Source of the DNA: VRUE01 sp963817905
GTDB lineage: Bacteria; Actinomycetota; Thermoleophilia; Solirubrobacterales; 70-9
Reading direction: 5' to 3'
Length of the DNA stretch: 64,000 nt
Assembly: GCA_963817905.1 (NCBI GenBank)
Contig: CAWFPS010000002.1
Location: 992,001-1,056,000, forward strand
The notes under the pieces were generated by a model that worked only from the letters and a program-made list of their open reading frames with translations, had not been told where the DNA came from and searched no databases. Both the position numbers and the translations under genes were made by a program. Below are positions 50,701 through 59,583 of the stretch, piece after piece (position 1 is the stretch's first letter; each line of letters begins with the position of its first letter).

Positions 50701-51806
50701 TGCCGCCCTCTCACAAGACGGCAAGCCCGATCCTCGACCTCTTCGCGGGTCCGGGCGGATGGGGCGAGGGCCTTCGCGGTCTCGGTTACGAGGCGAGGGG
50801 AATCGACTCCGAGCCGCTCGCCTGCGTAACCGCCGAGGCCGCCGGTCACGAGCGGCTGCTCGCCGACGTCGCCGCGCTCGATCTCGGCGACTTCTCGGGG
50901 ACCTGGGGGCTGGTCGCATCGCCGCCATGCCAGGCCTACTCGCGAGCGGGGAAGGGCCTCGGCGCGCTCGACAGGCCGAGCGTCCTCACCTGTGCCCGCG
51001 AGCTGAGTGAGGGCGTCGACTCGCGCGCCTCGCATCGCGCGCGCTGCGAGGACGAGCGCTCGCTACTCACCGTCGAGCCGCTGCGCTGGGCCCTGGCCCT
51101 GCGCCCGCGGTGGCTGGCGTTCGAGCAGGTCCCAGCGGTCATCGAGCTGTGGTCGGCCTTCGCCGACCTCCTCGGCGCGCACGGATACCGATGCGCGGCC
51201 GGCCTGCTCTCGGCGGAGCGTTTCGGCGTGCCGCAGGTCCGAAAGCGCGCCTTCCTGATCGCCTCGCTCGACGGCGCGGTCGAGCTGCCGGCACCGACCC
51301 ACCGCTCCTACGACCCACGTCGCCACGAGCCGCGCGAGGACGAGGCTCACCTTCAGCCCTGGCAGAGCATGGCGGAGGCACTCGGCCGGAGGCGCGAGCC
51401 GGCGCGGCTCCGGCGTGGCGGTGCGCGCCCCGGCCGTTCACTCGACTCTCCGTCCGACGTCGTTCTCGCCGACTCACGCGAGTGGAGCATCGAGGCCCTG
51501 CCCGCCTGGACCCGACGCCGGCCCGCGACGACCCTGCTCGGCGACCCCCGGATCACCGCTCCTGGCAGCTGGCCCCGCTGCGGGCGGCGCGCGGAGATCG
51601 TCCGCGGGCGGCCCGTCCGGGTCAGCGCCGAGCAGGCCGGGGTCCTGCAGGGCTTCCGTCACGACTACCCGTGGCAGGGCTCGCGCTCCCAGCGCTTCGT
51701 CCAGATCGGCAACGCCGTGCCTCCGCCGCTCGCCGCCTACGTCTCGGCCGAGGCGATGCGCCCGACGCTCGAGGCGGGCCGCGGGAAGGCGAGGGGCCGG
51801 CGATGA
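50700..51806 (+). CDS. DNA cytosine-5 methyltransferase, second copy
   Basis: A 368-residue C5 methyltransferase distinct from the first. Motif I is ILDLFAGPGGWGEGL, motif IV SPPCQAYSRAGKG, motif VI is FEQVPAV (Glu-Gln-Val instead of the usual Glu-Asn-Val), motif VIII VPQVRKRAFLIA and motif X RFVQIGNAVPPPLAAYV. It likely recognises a different sequence. The ATG at 50700 overlaps the previous TGA (TGATG). Confidence 0.88.
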   Translation: MPPSHKTASPILDLFAGPGGWGEGLRGLGYEARGIDSEPLACVTAEAAGHERLLADVAALDLGDFSGTWGLVASPPCQAYSRAGKGLGALDRPSVLTCARELSEGVDSRASHRARCEDERSLLTVEPLRWALALRPRWLAFEQVPAVIELWSAFADLLGAHGYRCAAGLLSAERFGVPQVRKRAFLIASLDGAVELPAPTHRSYDPRRHEPREDEAHLQPWQSMAEALGRRREPARLRRGGARPGRSLDSPSDVVLADSREWSIEALPAWTRRRPATTLLGDPRITAPGSWPRCGRRAEIVRGRPVRVSAEQAGVLQGFRHDYPWQGSRSQRFVQIGNAVPPPLAAYVSAEAMRPTLEAGRGKARGRR

Positions 51807-51982
51807 GAGCAGGAAGCTCGCACAGCCGGGTCCCGTGGCCCTTCCGCTGGGCCTTCCACCGTCGCTTCCGCCGGCCCTTCCCGATCGGATCGGGCCGAAG
51901 TGGGGAGATTCGGCGTCGCTTCGCCGATCGCGGCCGCCGCGTTTTGCCGACATCTCTGCGGTCGATCGAGGTGTGGTCGTGA
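51803..51982 (+). CDS. Small Arg-rich frame before the coupling ATPase
   Basis: A 59-residue frame starting MRAGSSHSRVPWPFRW, coupled by ATGA to the methyltransferase stop. It is rich in Arg and Phe and resembles no family I know. It may be a spurious frame or a leader of the broken coupling gene that follows. Confidence 0.25.
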   Translation: MRAGSSHSRVPWPFRWAFHRRFRRPFPIGSGRSGEIRRRFADRGRRVLPTSLRSIEVWS

Positions 51983-52014
51983 ACTCGAACTCGAACCGCT
52001 CCGATCCTCGTCCG

Positions 52015-54641
52015 ATGCTCGCGATCCTCGACCCTCGCTTGTGCCTACGCGCTCTGGCGGCTCATATCGAGCATCCGGGTCGATCAGCTCCTCCTCCCGA
52101 TCTTCTCGCTCGCGCCCCTCGCTCTCGGCGCACTCGCTATCGCCTCCGCGCTGGCTACGCATCGCTTCTTCGCAACCCGCCGCACGCTCCGATCGCGCCG
52201 CGCCGTCGCGATCGTGCCTGCGGACGAGTTCGACGCCGAGCCCGATGCCGTGCTTCGCTTCGCCGCCCAGCTCGCCGCCTCAGAGCGCAGGGTCGCGAGG
52301 CTGGGTCGACCGTCGCGCCTGCGCGATCCGCATTCGGCTCGCCGCCGACGCCGAGCGGCGACTCGTCTACCTGATCGAAGCCCCCGAGCGGGCGAGCGAG
52401 GCGCTGCGCACCGCGCTTTGCTCCTTCGAAGGCGTCGAGGAGCGTCCCGTCGACGAGGTGCTGGGCGAGGGCGAGGAGGAGAGCGAGAGCGGCGACGAGG
52501 GCAAGAGCGCGGACAAGGCTGAAAACGAGAAGAGCAAGCCAACGATGCTGCGCACCGAGCTGGTGCTGGCCCGCCCGAGCGTCGAGCCGCTGGCCCGGCT
52601 CTCCCCGAAGCCCGATCCGCTGCAGCCCTTCGCCGCCGCGATCGGCCGCCTTCACTCCGATGGGGAGGAGGCGAGCGTCTGCGTCGACCTGCTTCCGGCG
52701 AGCGGCTTCCGCGCGGCTCGGCTGCGACGGCGGCTGCGACGGGAGGCCCGCCGCATCCACGGCGAGCGCCGCGACTGGGCGGCGCTCCTCAACGGCGAAC
52801 AGCGCCGCCGCACGAGGCCCGACCCGCAGGAACAGGTCGAGCGCCGCGGTGCGGTGCAGGCGGTGGACGCGAAGCTGCGCGAGTCCGGCGAGCTGTTCGA
52901 GGCGCAGATCCTCCTGCGCTCGGAGGCGCCGAGCCGGGGGCGGGCGGAAGCGGCGATGTCGGGCCTGCTCGCCGCCTTCCGGCCGCTGGCCGAGCGCAAC
53001 TACCTGAAGGCCTCCGGCCTGCCGATCCCCGGCCTCGCCTTCCTCGGCTCCGACATGCCGCTGCGGCGCGGGCGCTTCGACCGGCGCTTCGCCACCGGCC
53101 TCTTCCGGCCCGCCCGCAAGACGATCCTCACGGCGCGCGAGCTGTCAGGGTTCCTAAAGCCGCCGACCGTCCACTGCGGCGAGCGAAACGTCCTGCGCTC
53201 GGGCGCCCTGCTCTCGCCGCCGCCCGACCTGCCGACCTTCGACAAGCGCCGGGGCGACCTGATCCCGCTAGGGAGGGTCAACACCGAGTCGGGCGAGCAG
53301 ATCGTCGCGCGTCCAGGCCGCCGACACCTTCTTCACCTACATCGCCGGCCGCTCGCGCTACGGCAAGACCGAGGCGGCGATCGCGCAGTTCGCCCACATC
53401 GTCAGGGCGGGGCACGGCGGCCTCTTCCTCGATCCCCACGGCGACGGCCTGGAGCGGATCGAGCCCTACCTCGCCGAGGTTGGGGAGCGGGTGGTGCGGA
53501 TCGACCTCGGCCCGGGCAGCTCGCCGGCCGACCAGCCCGGCTGGAACCTCTTCGAGTTCGGCGGCGACGCAGTGGAGAGCGAGGCGCGGGTCGAGGCGGT
53601 CGTCGACGCCTTCGCCTCGGCGCTGGAGTGGGGCGAGCGCTCCACGCGCGCGATCAACCTGACCACCCAGGCCGCCGCGGCGCTGGCGACGATCGCCAGA
53701 AGCTCGACGCCGAGCTGGCGCCGACGATCTTCCAGATCCCGACGCTGCTGAGCGACGCCGAGTGGCGGAAGGCGGTGCTGCCGTTCCTGCCGCGCGCCGA
53801 CCAGCGCTTTTGGACCGACCGCTTCCCGCTGCTCGCCTCGGAGGCGATCACCCCGGTCACCAACATGGTCGACCGCCTGCGCCGCGCGCCCTCGATCAGG
53901 GCGCTGCTCGGCCAGAGCCAGAGCACCTACCGGGTCCGCGAAGCGATGGACACCGGCAAGATCGTCCTCGCCTGCCCGGGGACGGGCGGAACCCGCGACC
54001 GGCTGGTCGCCAACCTGCTGCTCTTCGACCTCCTGCACGCGGCGCGCGGGCGGGCCGAGCTTCCGCCCGAGCAGCGCAAGCCGTTCTGGGTCTTCCTCGA
54101 CGAGGTGCAGAGCTATGACGGCGCGGCCTCGGGCAACCTCGCCGCGCTCTTGGAGCAGAGCGCCAAGTTCGGGCTGCGCGCGGTGCTGCTCAACCAGAAC
54201 CCCGAGCGGCTCAGCGCCGCGACTCTGAACGCGCTTCTGACCAACCGCTCGCATCTGCTCGCCTCGACGCTCAACTCCCACGCCGCGGGGCTCGTCACGA
54301 AGGAGTGGGGGAGGCGGGTCGATCCCGAGGCGCTGACCAAGCTGGAGCGCTTCCACTTCATCGCCCAGGTGACTCACAAGGGCAGGCTCAGCGCTCCCTT
54401 CGCGCTGGGCGGGGTGCGGGTCGAGGACATCCTCGGGGAGCCGGCCGCCGAGAAGCCCGATCCCGACAGCCCGGCGCCACCGCGATCGGCGGAGGAGGTC
54501 GCCGCGCACCTCGACGGCCTCGACGACCGCATCCTGGCGGCGCTGCAAAACGGCGGCAAGGCGGGATCGCAGGGCAACGCCAAAGGGCGAAAGCGACGGC
54601 GGGGCAAAGGCCCGGTCCGATTCCCGAAGAGGTCCGAGTGA
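52015..54641 (+). pseudogene. Coupling ATPase (TraD/VirD4-like) gene with several frameshifts
   Basis: The product is spread over frames. A membrane helix and RFAAQLAASERRVA read in frame 2 up to 52298. GWVDRRACAIRIRLAADAER through GEQIVA reads in frame 0 to 53309. QAADTFFTYIAGRSRYGKTE (the Walker A segment) and WNLFEFGGDAV read in frame 1 from 53311 to about 53697. KLDAELAPTIFQIPTLL and FWVFLDEVQSYDG then return to frame 0. Apparent single-base changes lie near 52030, 52298, 53310 and 53698. No start codon exists in frame 2 ahead of the helix. The protein would pass relaxase-DNA to the channel, so transfer may be impaired. Confidence 0.7.
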
Positions 54642-55510
54642 ACCCCGCGCTGCCGCTGTCGGCGACGGAGATCCTCGCCTCGCTCGCCCAGCACCGGGTC
54701 CTCTCGACGCCGCAGGTCCGCTCGATCCACTTCCCCGATCGCAGTCCCCGTTGGGCACGGATGGCGCTGGCGCCGCTGGCCGACGCCGATCTCGCCGCGT
54801 TCGTGCCGAATCTCGGGGCGGCCGGGGCTCCGCGCCGGCTCTGGTACGTCACCGAGCGCGGCGCTCGCGCGGCACTCGACGCGGGCCTGCTGGAGACGAT
54901 GCCGAGGGTGCTGGAGGCCGAGGCGGTGGCCGGCCCGCTTCAGGAGCACACCCTGGCGGTGAACGACGCCGCGATCTGCTTCATGCGCAGCGCCCGCGAG
55001 CGCGGCGACGAGTGCGGGCCGCTGGCCTGGCGCCACGAGGTGGTCCACCGGCTCGGGCACGGGCGCCGGGCGGGTTCGCTGTTCGCCGACGCGGTGCTCA
55101 CCTACGTGCGGCTCGCCACCTCCGAGTTCGTAGTCGAGCAACGCTTCCTCGAGCTTGACCGGGCGACCCTTTCGGTCGACCGACTGGTTGCCGAGCTGGC
55201 TCGCTACGGGCACCTCCTCAGCGCGACCGGCAAGGAAGGCGGGCCGACGTGGCGCTCCCAATATCCGTCCTTCCCGGCCGTCGTCTGCGTCCTCTGCGGC
55301 GCAGAGCGCGCGGCGCTGTGGCGGCGGCGCGACGCCGTCGTCGCGATCCTTCAGGACGACCCGGCCTTCGCCGACTCGACCGATCTCTCGGTGCGACTCT
55401 GCCTGGCCGAGGAGCTGTCTGAGCACGGTCCTTTTGCGCCGATCTTCACCGACGTCCGCGAGCCCGAGGAGCCCGTCGACTGGCTGCTCGAAGAGAACGA
55501 GCCGAGCTGA
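54638..55510 (+). CDS. Replication-relaxation family protein
   Basis: A 290-residue protein. The N-terminal winged helix (TEILASLAQHRVLSTPQVRSIHF, then RLWYVTERGARAAL) and the later HTLAVNDAAICFM and DAVLTYV segments match the replication-relaxation family found in actinobacterial plasmids and conjugative elements. It may take the place of a relaxase or of a replication initiator. GTG at 54638 overlaps the coupling-gene stop. Confidence 0.75.
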   Translation: MNPALPLSATEILASLAQHRVLSTPQVRSIHFPDRSPRWARMALAPLADADLAAFVPNLGAAGAPRRLWYVTERGARAALDAGLLETMPRVLEAEAVAGPLQEHTLAVNDAAICFMRSARERGDECGPLAWRHEVVHRLGHGRRAGSLFADAVLTYVRLATSEFVVEQRFLELDRATLSVDRLVAELARYGHLLSATGKEGGPTWRSQYPSFPAVVCVLCGAERAALWRRRDAVVAILQDDPAFADSTDLSVRLCLAEELSEHGPFAPIFTDVREPEEPVDWLLEENEPS

Positions 55511-56601
55511 TGGCGAGCGCGAAGCGACAGACCGGGCGCAGAGGGCGCGGCTGCCGGGGGAAGGCAGAGCGTGGCCAGGAGCTCCGCCTGCTCGAAGGCG
55601 ACTGCCTGGAGGTGCTGGGCACCCTCGAGCCCGAAAGCGTCGATGCGATCGTCACTGACCCGCCCTACGGGATCGGCTTCCAGCACGAGCGCTGGGACTC
55701 CGCCGCGATCCGCGAGGCGGCGGCGCGGGCGGGGCACGATCGGCTCGGCCCCAACGAGGCGTTCGAGGCCTGGTGTCTCATGCTGGCCACCGAGTGCCGG
55801 CGGGTGATGAAGCCCGGCGCATTCCTCGCCGCCTTCGGCTCGCCACGGACATACCACCGGCTTGCCTGCGGGATCGAGGACGTGGGGTTTGAGATCCGCG
55901 ACACGCTGATGTGGCTGTACGCGGAGGGCATGTCGAAGTCGCGCCACTACCCCGGCGGGCGGACGACGACGCTGAAGCCGGCCTTCGAGCCGATCGTGCT
56001 GGCCCGCCGCGAGCTGGACGGGAACACCGAGGAGACGATCGCCCGGCACGGGACCGGTGCGCTCAATGCAGAGGCGTGCAAGGTCGAGGGTCGCCACCCG
56101 GCCAACGTGATCCTCGGCCATGACCCCGGCTGCGGGGAGAGGCGCTGCGCGCCGAGCTGCCCGGTCGCCACCGCCGACGTCTGCGCTGGCGAGGGTCGGG
56201 CGCGGCTTGCGCCGAGTCGTTTCCTCTACTGCCCGAAGGCGAGCCGGAAAGAGCGGGACGCCGGCTGCGAGGAACTGCCGCGGCGAGCCCTCAACCTCTT
56301 CCCGAACGCGAAGGGCGCCAAGGCGGCGCCCGACACGTGCAACCCGCACCCGACCGTGAAGCCGCTCGAGCTGATGCGCTGGCTCGTACGGCTGCTCTGC
56401 CCGCCGGGCGGCCTGGTGCTCGACCCGACCGCGGGCTCGGGCACGACCGGCGCGGCGGCGGCGCTGGAGGGCAGGCGCTTCCTCGGCATCGAGCTGGAAC
56501 CCGCCTACGTCGAGATCGCCGCCGCGCGGATCGCCCACCACGCGCCGGGTGGCGCTCGGAAGCTACGGGTGGACCGCGGCCCTTTCGGGAGGACCCGGTG
56601 A
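55510..56601 (+). CDS. DNA N4-cytosine/N6-adenine methyltransferase (beta-class order)
   Basis: A 363-residue methyltransferase. Catalytic motif IV, TDPPYGIGF, comes near residue 50 and SAM motif I, DPTAGSGTTGAA, near residue 307, the order of beta-class enzymes. HPTVKPLELMRWLVRL is also typical. A Cys-rich insert (CGERRCAPSCPVA) lies in between. With the two C5 enzymes this makes three methyltransferases on the element. TGATG overlap with the previous gene. Confidence 0.9.
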   Translation: MASAKRQTGRRGRGCRGKAERGQELRLLEGDCLEVLGTLEPESVDAIVTDPPYGIGFQHERWDSAAIREAAARAGHDRLGPNEAFEAWCLMLATECRRVMKPGAFLAAFGSPRTYHRLACGIEDVGFEIRDTLMWLYAEGMSKSRHYPGGRTTTLKPAFEPIVLARRELDGNTEETIARHGTGALNAEACKVEGRHPANVILGHDPGCGERRCAPSCPVATADVCAGEGRARLAPSRFLYCPKASRKERDAGCEELPRRALNLFPNAKGAKAAPDTCNPHPTVKPLELMRWLVRLLCPPGGLVLDPTAGSGTTGAAAALEGRRFLGIELEPAYVEIAAARIAHHAPGGARKLRVDRGPFGRTR

Positions 56602-57119
56602 GCGCCGGGTCGGCCAAACCGGCTGGCGAGGTGCGGCTCGACCTCGAGTCGATCGAGGCACTCGCTCAGCGCCTCGCCGAGCTGCTCGCGCCCCGAGAGG
56701 AGGCGCCGGGGCGGTTGATCACCGCCGAGGAGGTCGCCCGCCGGTGGGGCGTGGGGCGGCGCTGGGTCTATGACCACGCCGAAGAGTTGGGCGCGCACCG
56801 ACTCGGCGCCGGCCCCCGACCGCGCCTGCGCTTCGACCCCGACGAGGTCGCCGAACGCCTCGGCGATCTAGCCGAGGAGAGCGGTGCCGATAGGGGGCGA
56901 TCGAAGGCGATGCCCGGCGATTGCGCTTCCGACTCGCTTTCCGTGCGGAGCAGAGCTATCGTCGGTCGGCAAGCAAGAAAACGGCCGGGGCGGCGCGGTA
57001 ACGCCCCCCGACCCGGCGCCGAACAAGGCGGCGCAATGAAGAGGCTATCCGCACGGAGTCCTCGCGTTGCCCTGCCTGCCCGGTCGCCGGGAGGCCAGGA
57101 GGTCGGCGATGGCGAGTAG
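56598..57119 (+). CDS. Excisionase-like HTH protein
   Basis: A 173-residue frame. The useful part is residues about 40-95: RLITAEEVARRWGVGRRWVYDH, then GPRPRLRFDPDEVAERL, a MerR/excisionase-type HTH with wing. The C-terminal 70 residues are basic and overlap a GC-rich hairpin leader, so the functional protein may be shorter. It lies just before the integrase gene, as expected for an Xis-type directionality factor. GTG overlaps the previous stop. Confidence 0.65.
   Translation: MSAGSAKPAGEVRLDLESIEALAQRLAELLAPREEAPGRLITAEEVARRWGVGRRWVYDHAEELGAHRLGAGPRPRLRFDPDEVAERLGDLAEESGADRGRSKAMPGDCASDSLSVRSRAIVGRQARKRPGRRGNAPRPGAEQGGAMKRLSARSPRVALPARSPGGQEVGDGE
56987..57035 (+). promoter_or_regulatory. 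GC-rich hairpin leader, copy 2
   Basis: ggggcg (56987-56992) pairs with cgcccc (57002-57007), and a spacer containing ccggcgccgaa leads to an ATG at 57036. It resembles the leader at 19456-19507. The integrase start lies 74 bases beyond its end. Confidence 0.4.
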
Positions 57120-58746
57120 GCCAAAGGGCGAAGTCAAAGTGCGCGAGTGGAAGAGTGGCCGCGGCTACGCGCTCCGCTTCTGGGCCTACGGCGAGCGCCA
57201 GTACGTGACGCTCGGCTCCGAGCGCGACGGCTGGAATCGGGCGAAGGCCGAGGAAGAGCTGCAGAACGTCCTCGCCGACGTCCGCCGCGGCCTCTGGGTG
57301 CCGGAGAGGACGAAGGGCAAGCCCCGCGGCGGCGCAGAGAAGCAGCCGGGAGCGGTGCCGCCCTTCGGCGAGTTCGCCGCTGACCTCGTGAGCGAGCGCG
57401 AGGGCCAGGTCGCCGAGAAGACGACCAAGCACGAGCGCTGGGCGCTCGGTCACCTGATGCGCTTCTTCGGCGACTGGGCGCTCGTCGAGATCGACGTAGA
57501 GGCGGTCGACGAGTACCGCGCCTTCAAGGTGAAGGAGTCAGAACGCCGCGCCCGTGCGATCGAGCGCGGACGCCCGCAGCGAAACGAGCGTGGCCAGGTG
57601 CTGCGACCGCTCTCGGCCCGCTCGATCAACCGCACGATCGACTTCCTGCAGTGGGTGCTGTCGGTCGCGATCGAATACAAGCGCTTCGGTCTCGCCGAGA
57701 ATGCCGCCGAAGGCAAGCGGCGGCGCCTGCGCGAGAGGCGCCCGGCCCCGGTCCACATAGACAGCGCCGCACAGGTCGAGGCGCTGCTGGAGGCGGCGAC
57801 GGAGCTTGACCGCGACCCTCACTACGAACTGGCCGAACGCGAGGCGATCCTCGCGACCCTCCTCTTCTCCGGACCCCGCGCGCACGAGCTATGCAACCTG
57901 CTCTGGCGCGACGTCGACCTCGCCAACGGGCGCCTGTTCATCGGCCGCTCGAAGACGCCCGCCGGGCTGCGGGAGATCAGGATGCTGCCGGTCCTGCGCG
58001 ACACCCTCGCCGCCTACAAGGCGACCGCCTACCGCGGCGATCCCGACGACCTTGTCTTCCCGACCCTCAACGGCTCTCGTCGCGACCCAGACAACCTGCG
58101 CGGGCGCGTCCTCGCCCCCGTCTTGGGGCGCGCCGACGAGCTGCTGGAGCGCCGCGGCCTGGTGCCGCTCCCGCGCGGGCTCACCAGCCACAAGCTGCGC
58201 CACGCCTTCGCCTCGATCCTGGTCGCCTGCGGCGAGGACCCGGTCTCGGTGATGCGCCAGATCGGCCACGCCGACCCGAGCTTCACCCTGCGCGTGTACA
58301 CGCACATGATGAGCCTCGACCCCGCCGACCGCGAGCGCCTGAAGGCGCTGGTGCGGGGCGAGCGGGTGATCGCCCGCCAGGCCGCGCCGCCGCGGCCGGT
58401 CGAGCTGGCCGAGTACGAGGGGCCGATCGTGCGGGCGCTCGCAGAGCGCGGTGGCCGCGCCGCCCGCCGGGAGATCGTCGCCGCGGTCGGCAAGGCGATG
58501 GCGGAGCGCCACGGCGCCCCGGATCTGGAGAGGCTGCCCAGCGGACCGCCGCGTTGGAAGCCCCGGGTGGGCAAGGTGCGGACGCGGATGGTGCGTCGCG
58601 GCTGGCTCGCCACCGGCGGCAGCCGGGGCGAATGGGAGTTGACCGAGCGCGGCTGGGCGAAGGCGCGCCGCGAGGAGAAGAGGGACCGGCGGGTGGCCGC
58701 ACCGACAAGCAGAGTCGGTGTGAGCGGATTGGCGGCAGCGGCATGA
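57109..58746 (+). CDS. Tyrosine integrase with C-terminal winged-helix extension
   Basis: A 545-residue tyrosine recombinase. An Arm-type N-terminal domain (REWKSGRGYALRFWAYGERQ) and a SAM-like core-binding domain precede the catalytic domain with R of SGPRAHELC, HKLRHAFASIL, IGHADPSFT and Y of VYTHMM. After residue about 435 an additional domain (GPIVRALAERGGRAARREIV to EWELTERGWAK) resembles the Mrr N-terminal winged helix. It should integrate the element. ATG at 57109 follows CCAGGAGG. Confidence 0.9.
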   Translation: MASRPKGEVKVREWKSGRGYALRFWAYGERQYVTLGSERDGWNRAKAEEELQNVLADVRRGLWVPERTKGKPRGGAEKQPGAVPPFGEFAADLVSEREGQVAEKTTKHERWALGHLMRFFGDWALVEIDVEAVDEYRAFKVKESERRARAIERGRPQRNERGQVLRPLSARSINRTIDFLQWVLSVAIEYKRFGLAENAAEGKRRRLRERRPAPVHIDSAAQVEALLEAATELDRDPHYELAEREAILATLLFSGPRAHELCNLLWRDVDLANGRLFIGRSKTPAGLREIRMLPVLRDTLAAYKATAYRGDPDDLVFPTLNGSRRDPDNLRGRVLAPVLGRADELLERRGLVPLPRGLTSHKLRHAFASILVACGEDPVSVMRQIGHADPSFTLRVYTHMMSLDPADRERLKALVRGERVIARQAAPPRPVELAEYEGPIVRALAERGGRAARREIVAAVGKAMAERHGAPDLERLPSGPPRWKPRVGKVRTRMVRRGWLATGGSRGEWELTERGWAKARREEKRDRRVAAPTSRVGVSGLAAAA

Positions 58747-59093
58747 GCCCGCTCGATGTAGCCATCCTGTCCCTCGTCGGCCTGGCCGGCTTCTGGCTGC
58801 TCGGCGGCTTCGTCGCGCGCGTCGGTGGGCTCCTCCTTGTCTTCGCCGGCACCGCGAACCTCGCGCTCAGCCCACAGATGGGGGCGGTCATGCTCATCGG
58901 GATCGGCGCAGCGATGTGGCTCCTCGGGCACTGGCACTATGCCCTGCGGCACCAGGCCTTCAAGAGCCCGCTGGCGCGCCACATCTTCTGCCGCTGGGCG
59001 CTGCCGTGGCTCGACCCGACCCGGAAGTGGGCAATCCCCACGACATCCGAGACGGTCGATCCAGGGGCTGGTGAAGGGAGAGAAGAACATTGA
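58743..59093 (+). CDS. Small membrane protein after the integrase
   Basis: A 116-residue protein with two to three hydrophobic helices (VAILSLVGLAGFWLLGGFVA, GAVMLIGIGAAMWLLGHW) and a His/Arg/Trp-rich C-terminal part. The family is unknown to me. It is coupled to the integrase (ATGA) and to the next gene (TTGA). Confidence 0.65.
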   Translation: MSPLDVAILSLVGLAGFWLLGGFVARVGGLLLVFAGTANLALSPQMGAVMLIGIGAAMWLLGHWHYALRHQAFKSPLARHIFCRWALPWLDPTRKWAIPTTSETVDPGAGEGREEH

Positions 59094-59374
59094 CTACCGG
59101 AGGGGGCCAGCGCCGTACCGAGCAGGGCGACTCGATCGACGTCGGACCGCTTCGGGAATTCCTGAAGCGGGCGCTGGCCGACGACGCCGTCGCCGACAAG
59201 GTCGACGAGTTGCTCTTCGCGCATGTGGTGGAAGGTTGCTACCACCCCTCGGTCATAGCCGAGACGGTGCCGGGCCTCCTTGGCGAGGTCATCGGCGCTG
59301 CCCGATCCGAAGATTGGCAGGCGATCACCGCCGAGCTGATCGCCGAGGCGCGCGAGGTGGATGGAGAGGTGTAG
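59090..59374 (+). CDS. Small hypothetical protein at the element end
   Basis: A 94-residue acidic, helical protein (for example GPLREFLKRALADDAVADKV). It starts with TTG at 59090, overlapping the previous TGA, with agggagag seven bases upstream. No family is recognised. It is the last gene of the long operon; the 209 bases that follow lack a gene. Confidence 0.6.
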   Translation: MTTGGGQRRTEQGDSIDVGPLREFLKRALADDAVADKVDELLFAHVVEGCYHPSVIAETVPGLLGEVIGAARSEDWQAITAELIAEAREVDGEV

Positions 59375-59583
59375 GACGTCAGATCGACTTGCCGAACGAC
59401 GCAAATTGCGGCTCCGAGAAGCGCCAAACGCATCCGCACGCCCGCGTACCGTGACGCGGATGCAGGCATTTCGACAACGCCGAGAGCGCCGTTCGCGTCA
59501 CTCGATGAGAGTCGCGCTGCTTTATCTCAGCCGCTCCGGACGGAAGACAGCTTCCGGTGGGATCTGATTAGCGAGGGAGGGAC

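Noticed and set aside
51900..52298. A frame-0 start at 51900 giving a Ser/Pro/Arg-rich N-terminus for the coupling ATPase
   Set aside because: The expected membrane helix and RFAAQLAASERRV lie in frame 2 over the same bases; the frame-0 reading is low-complexity shadow.
59528..59535. cagccgct after the integrase operon as a copy of the tRNA-Gly 3' end (att site)
   Set aside because: Only eight bases match; too short for an attachment core in GC-rich DNA.
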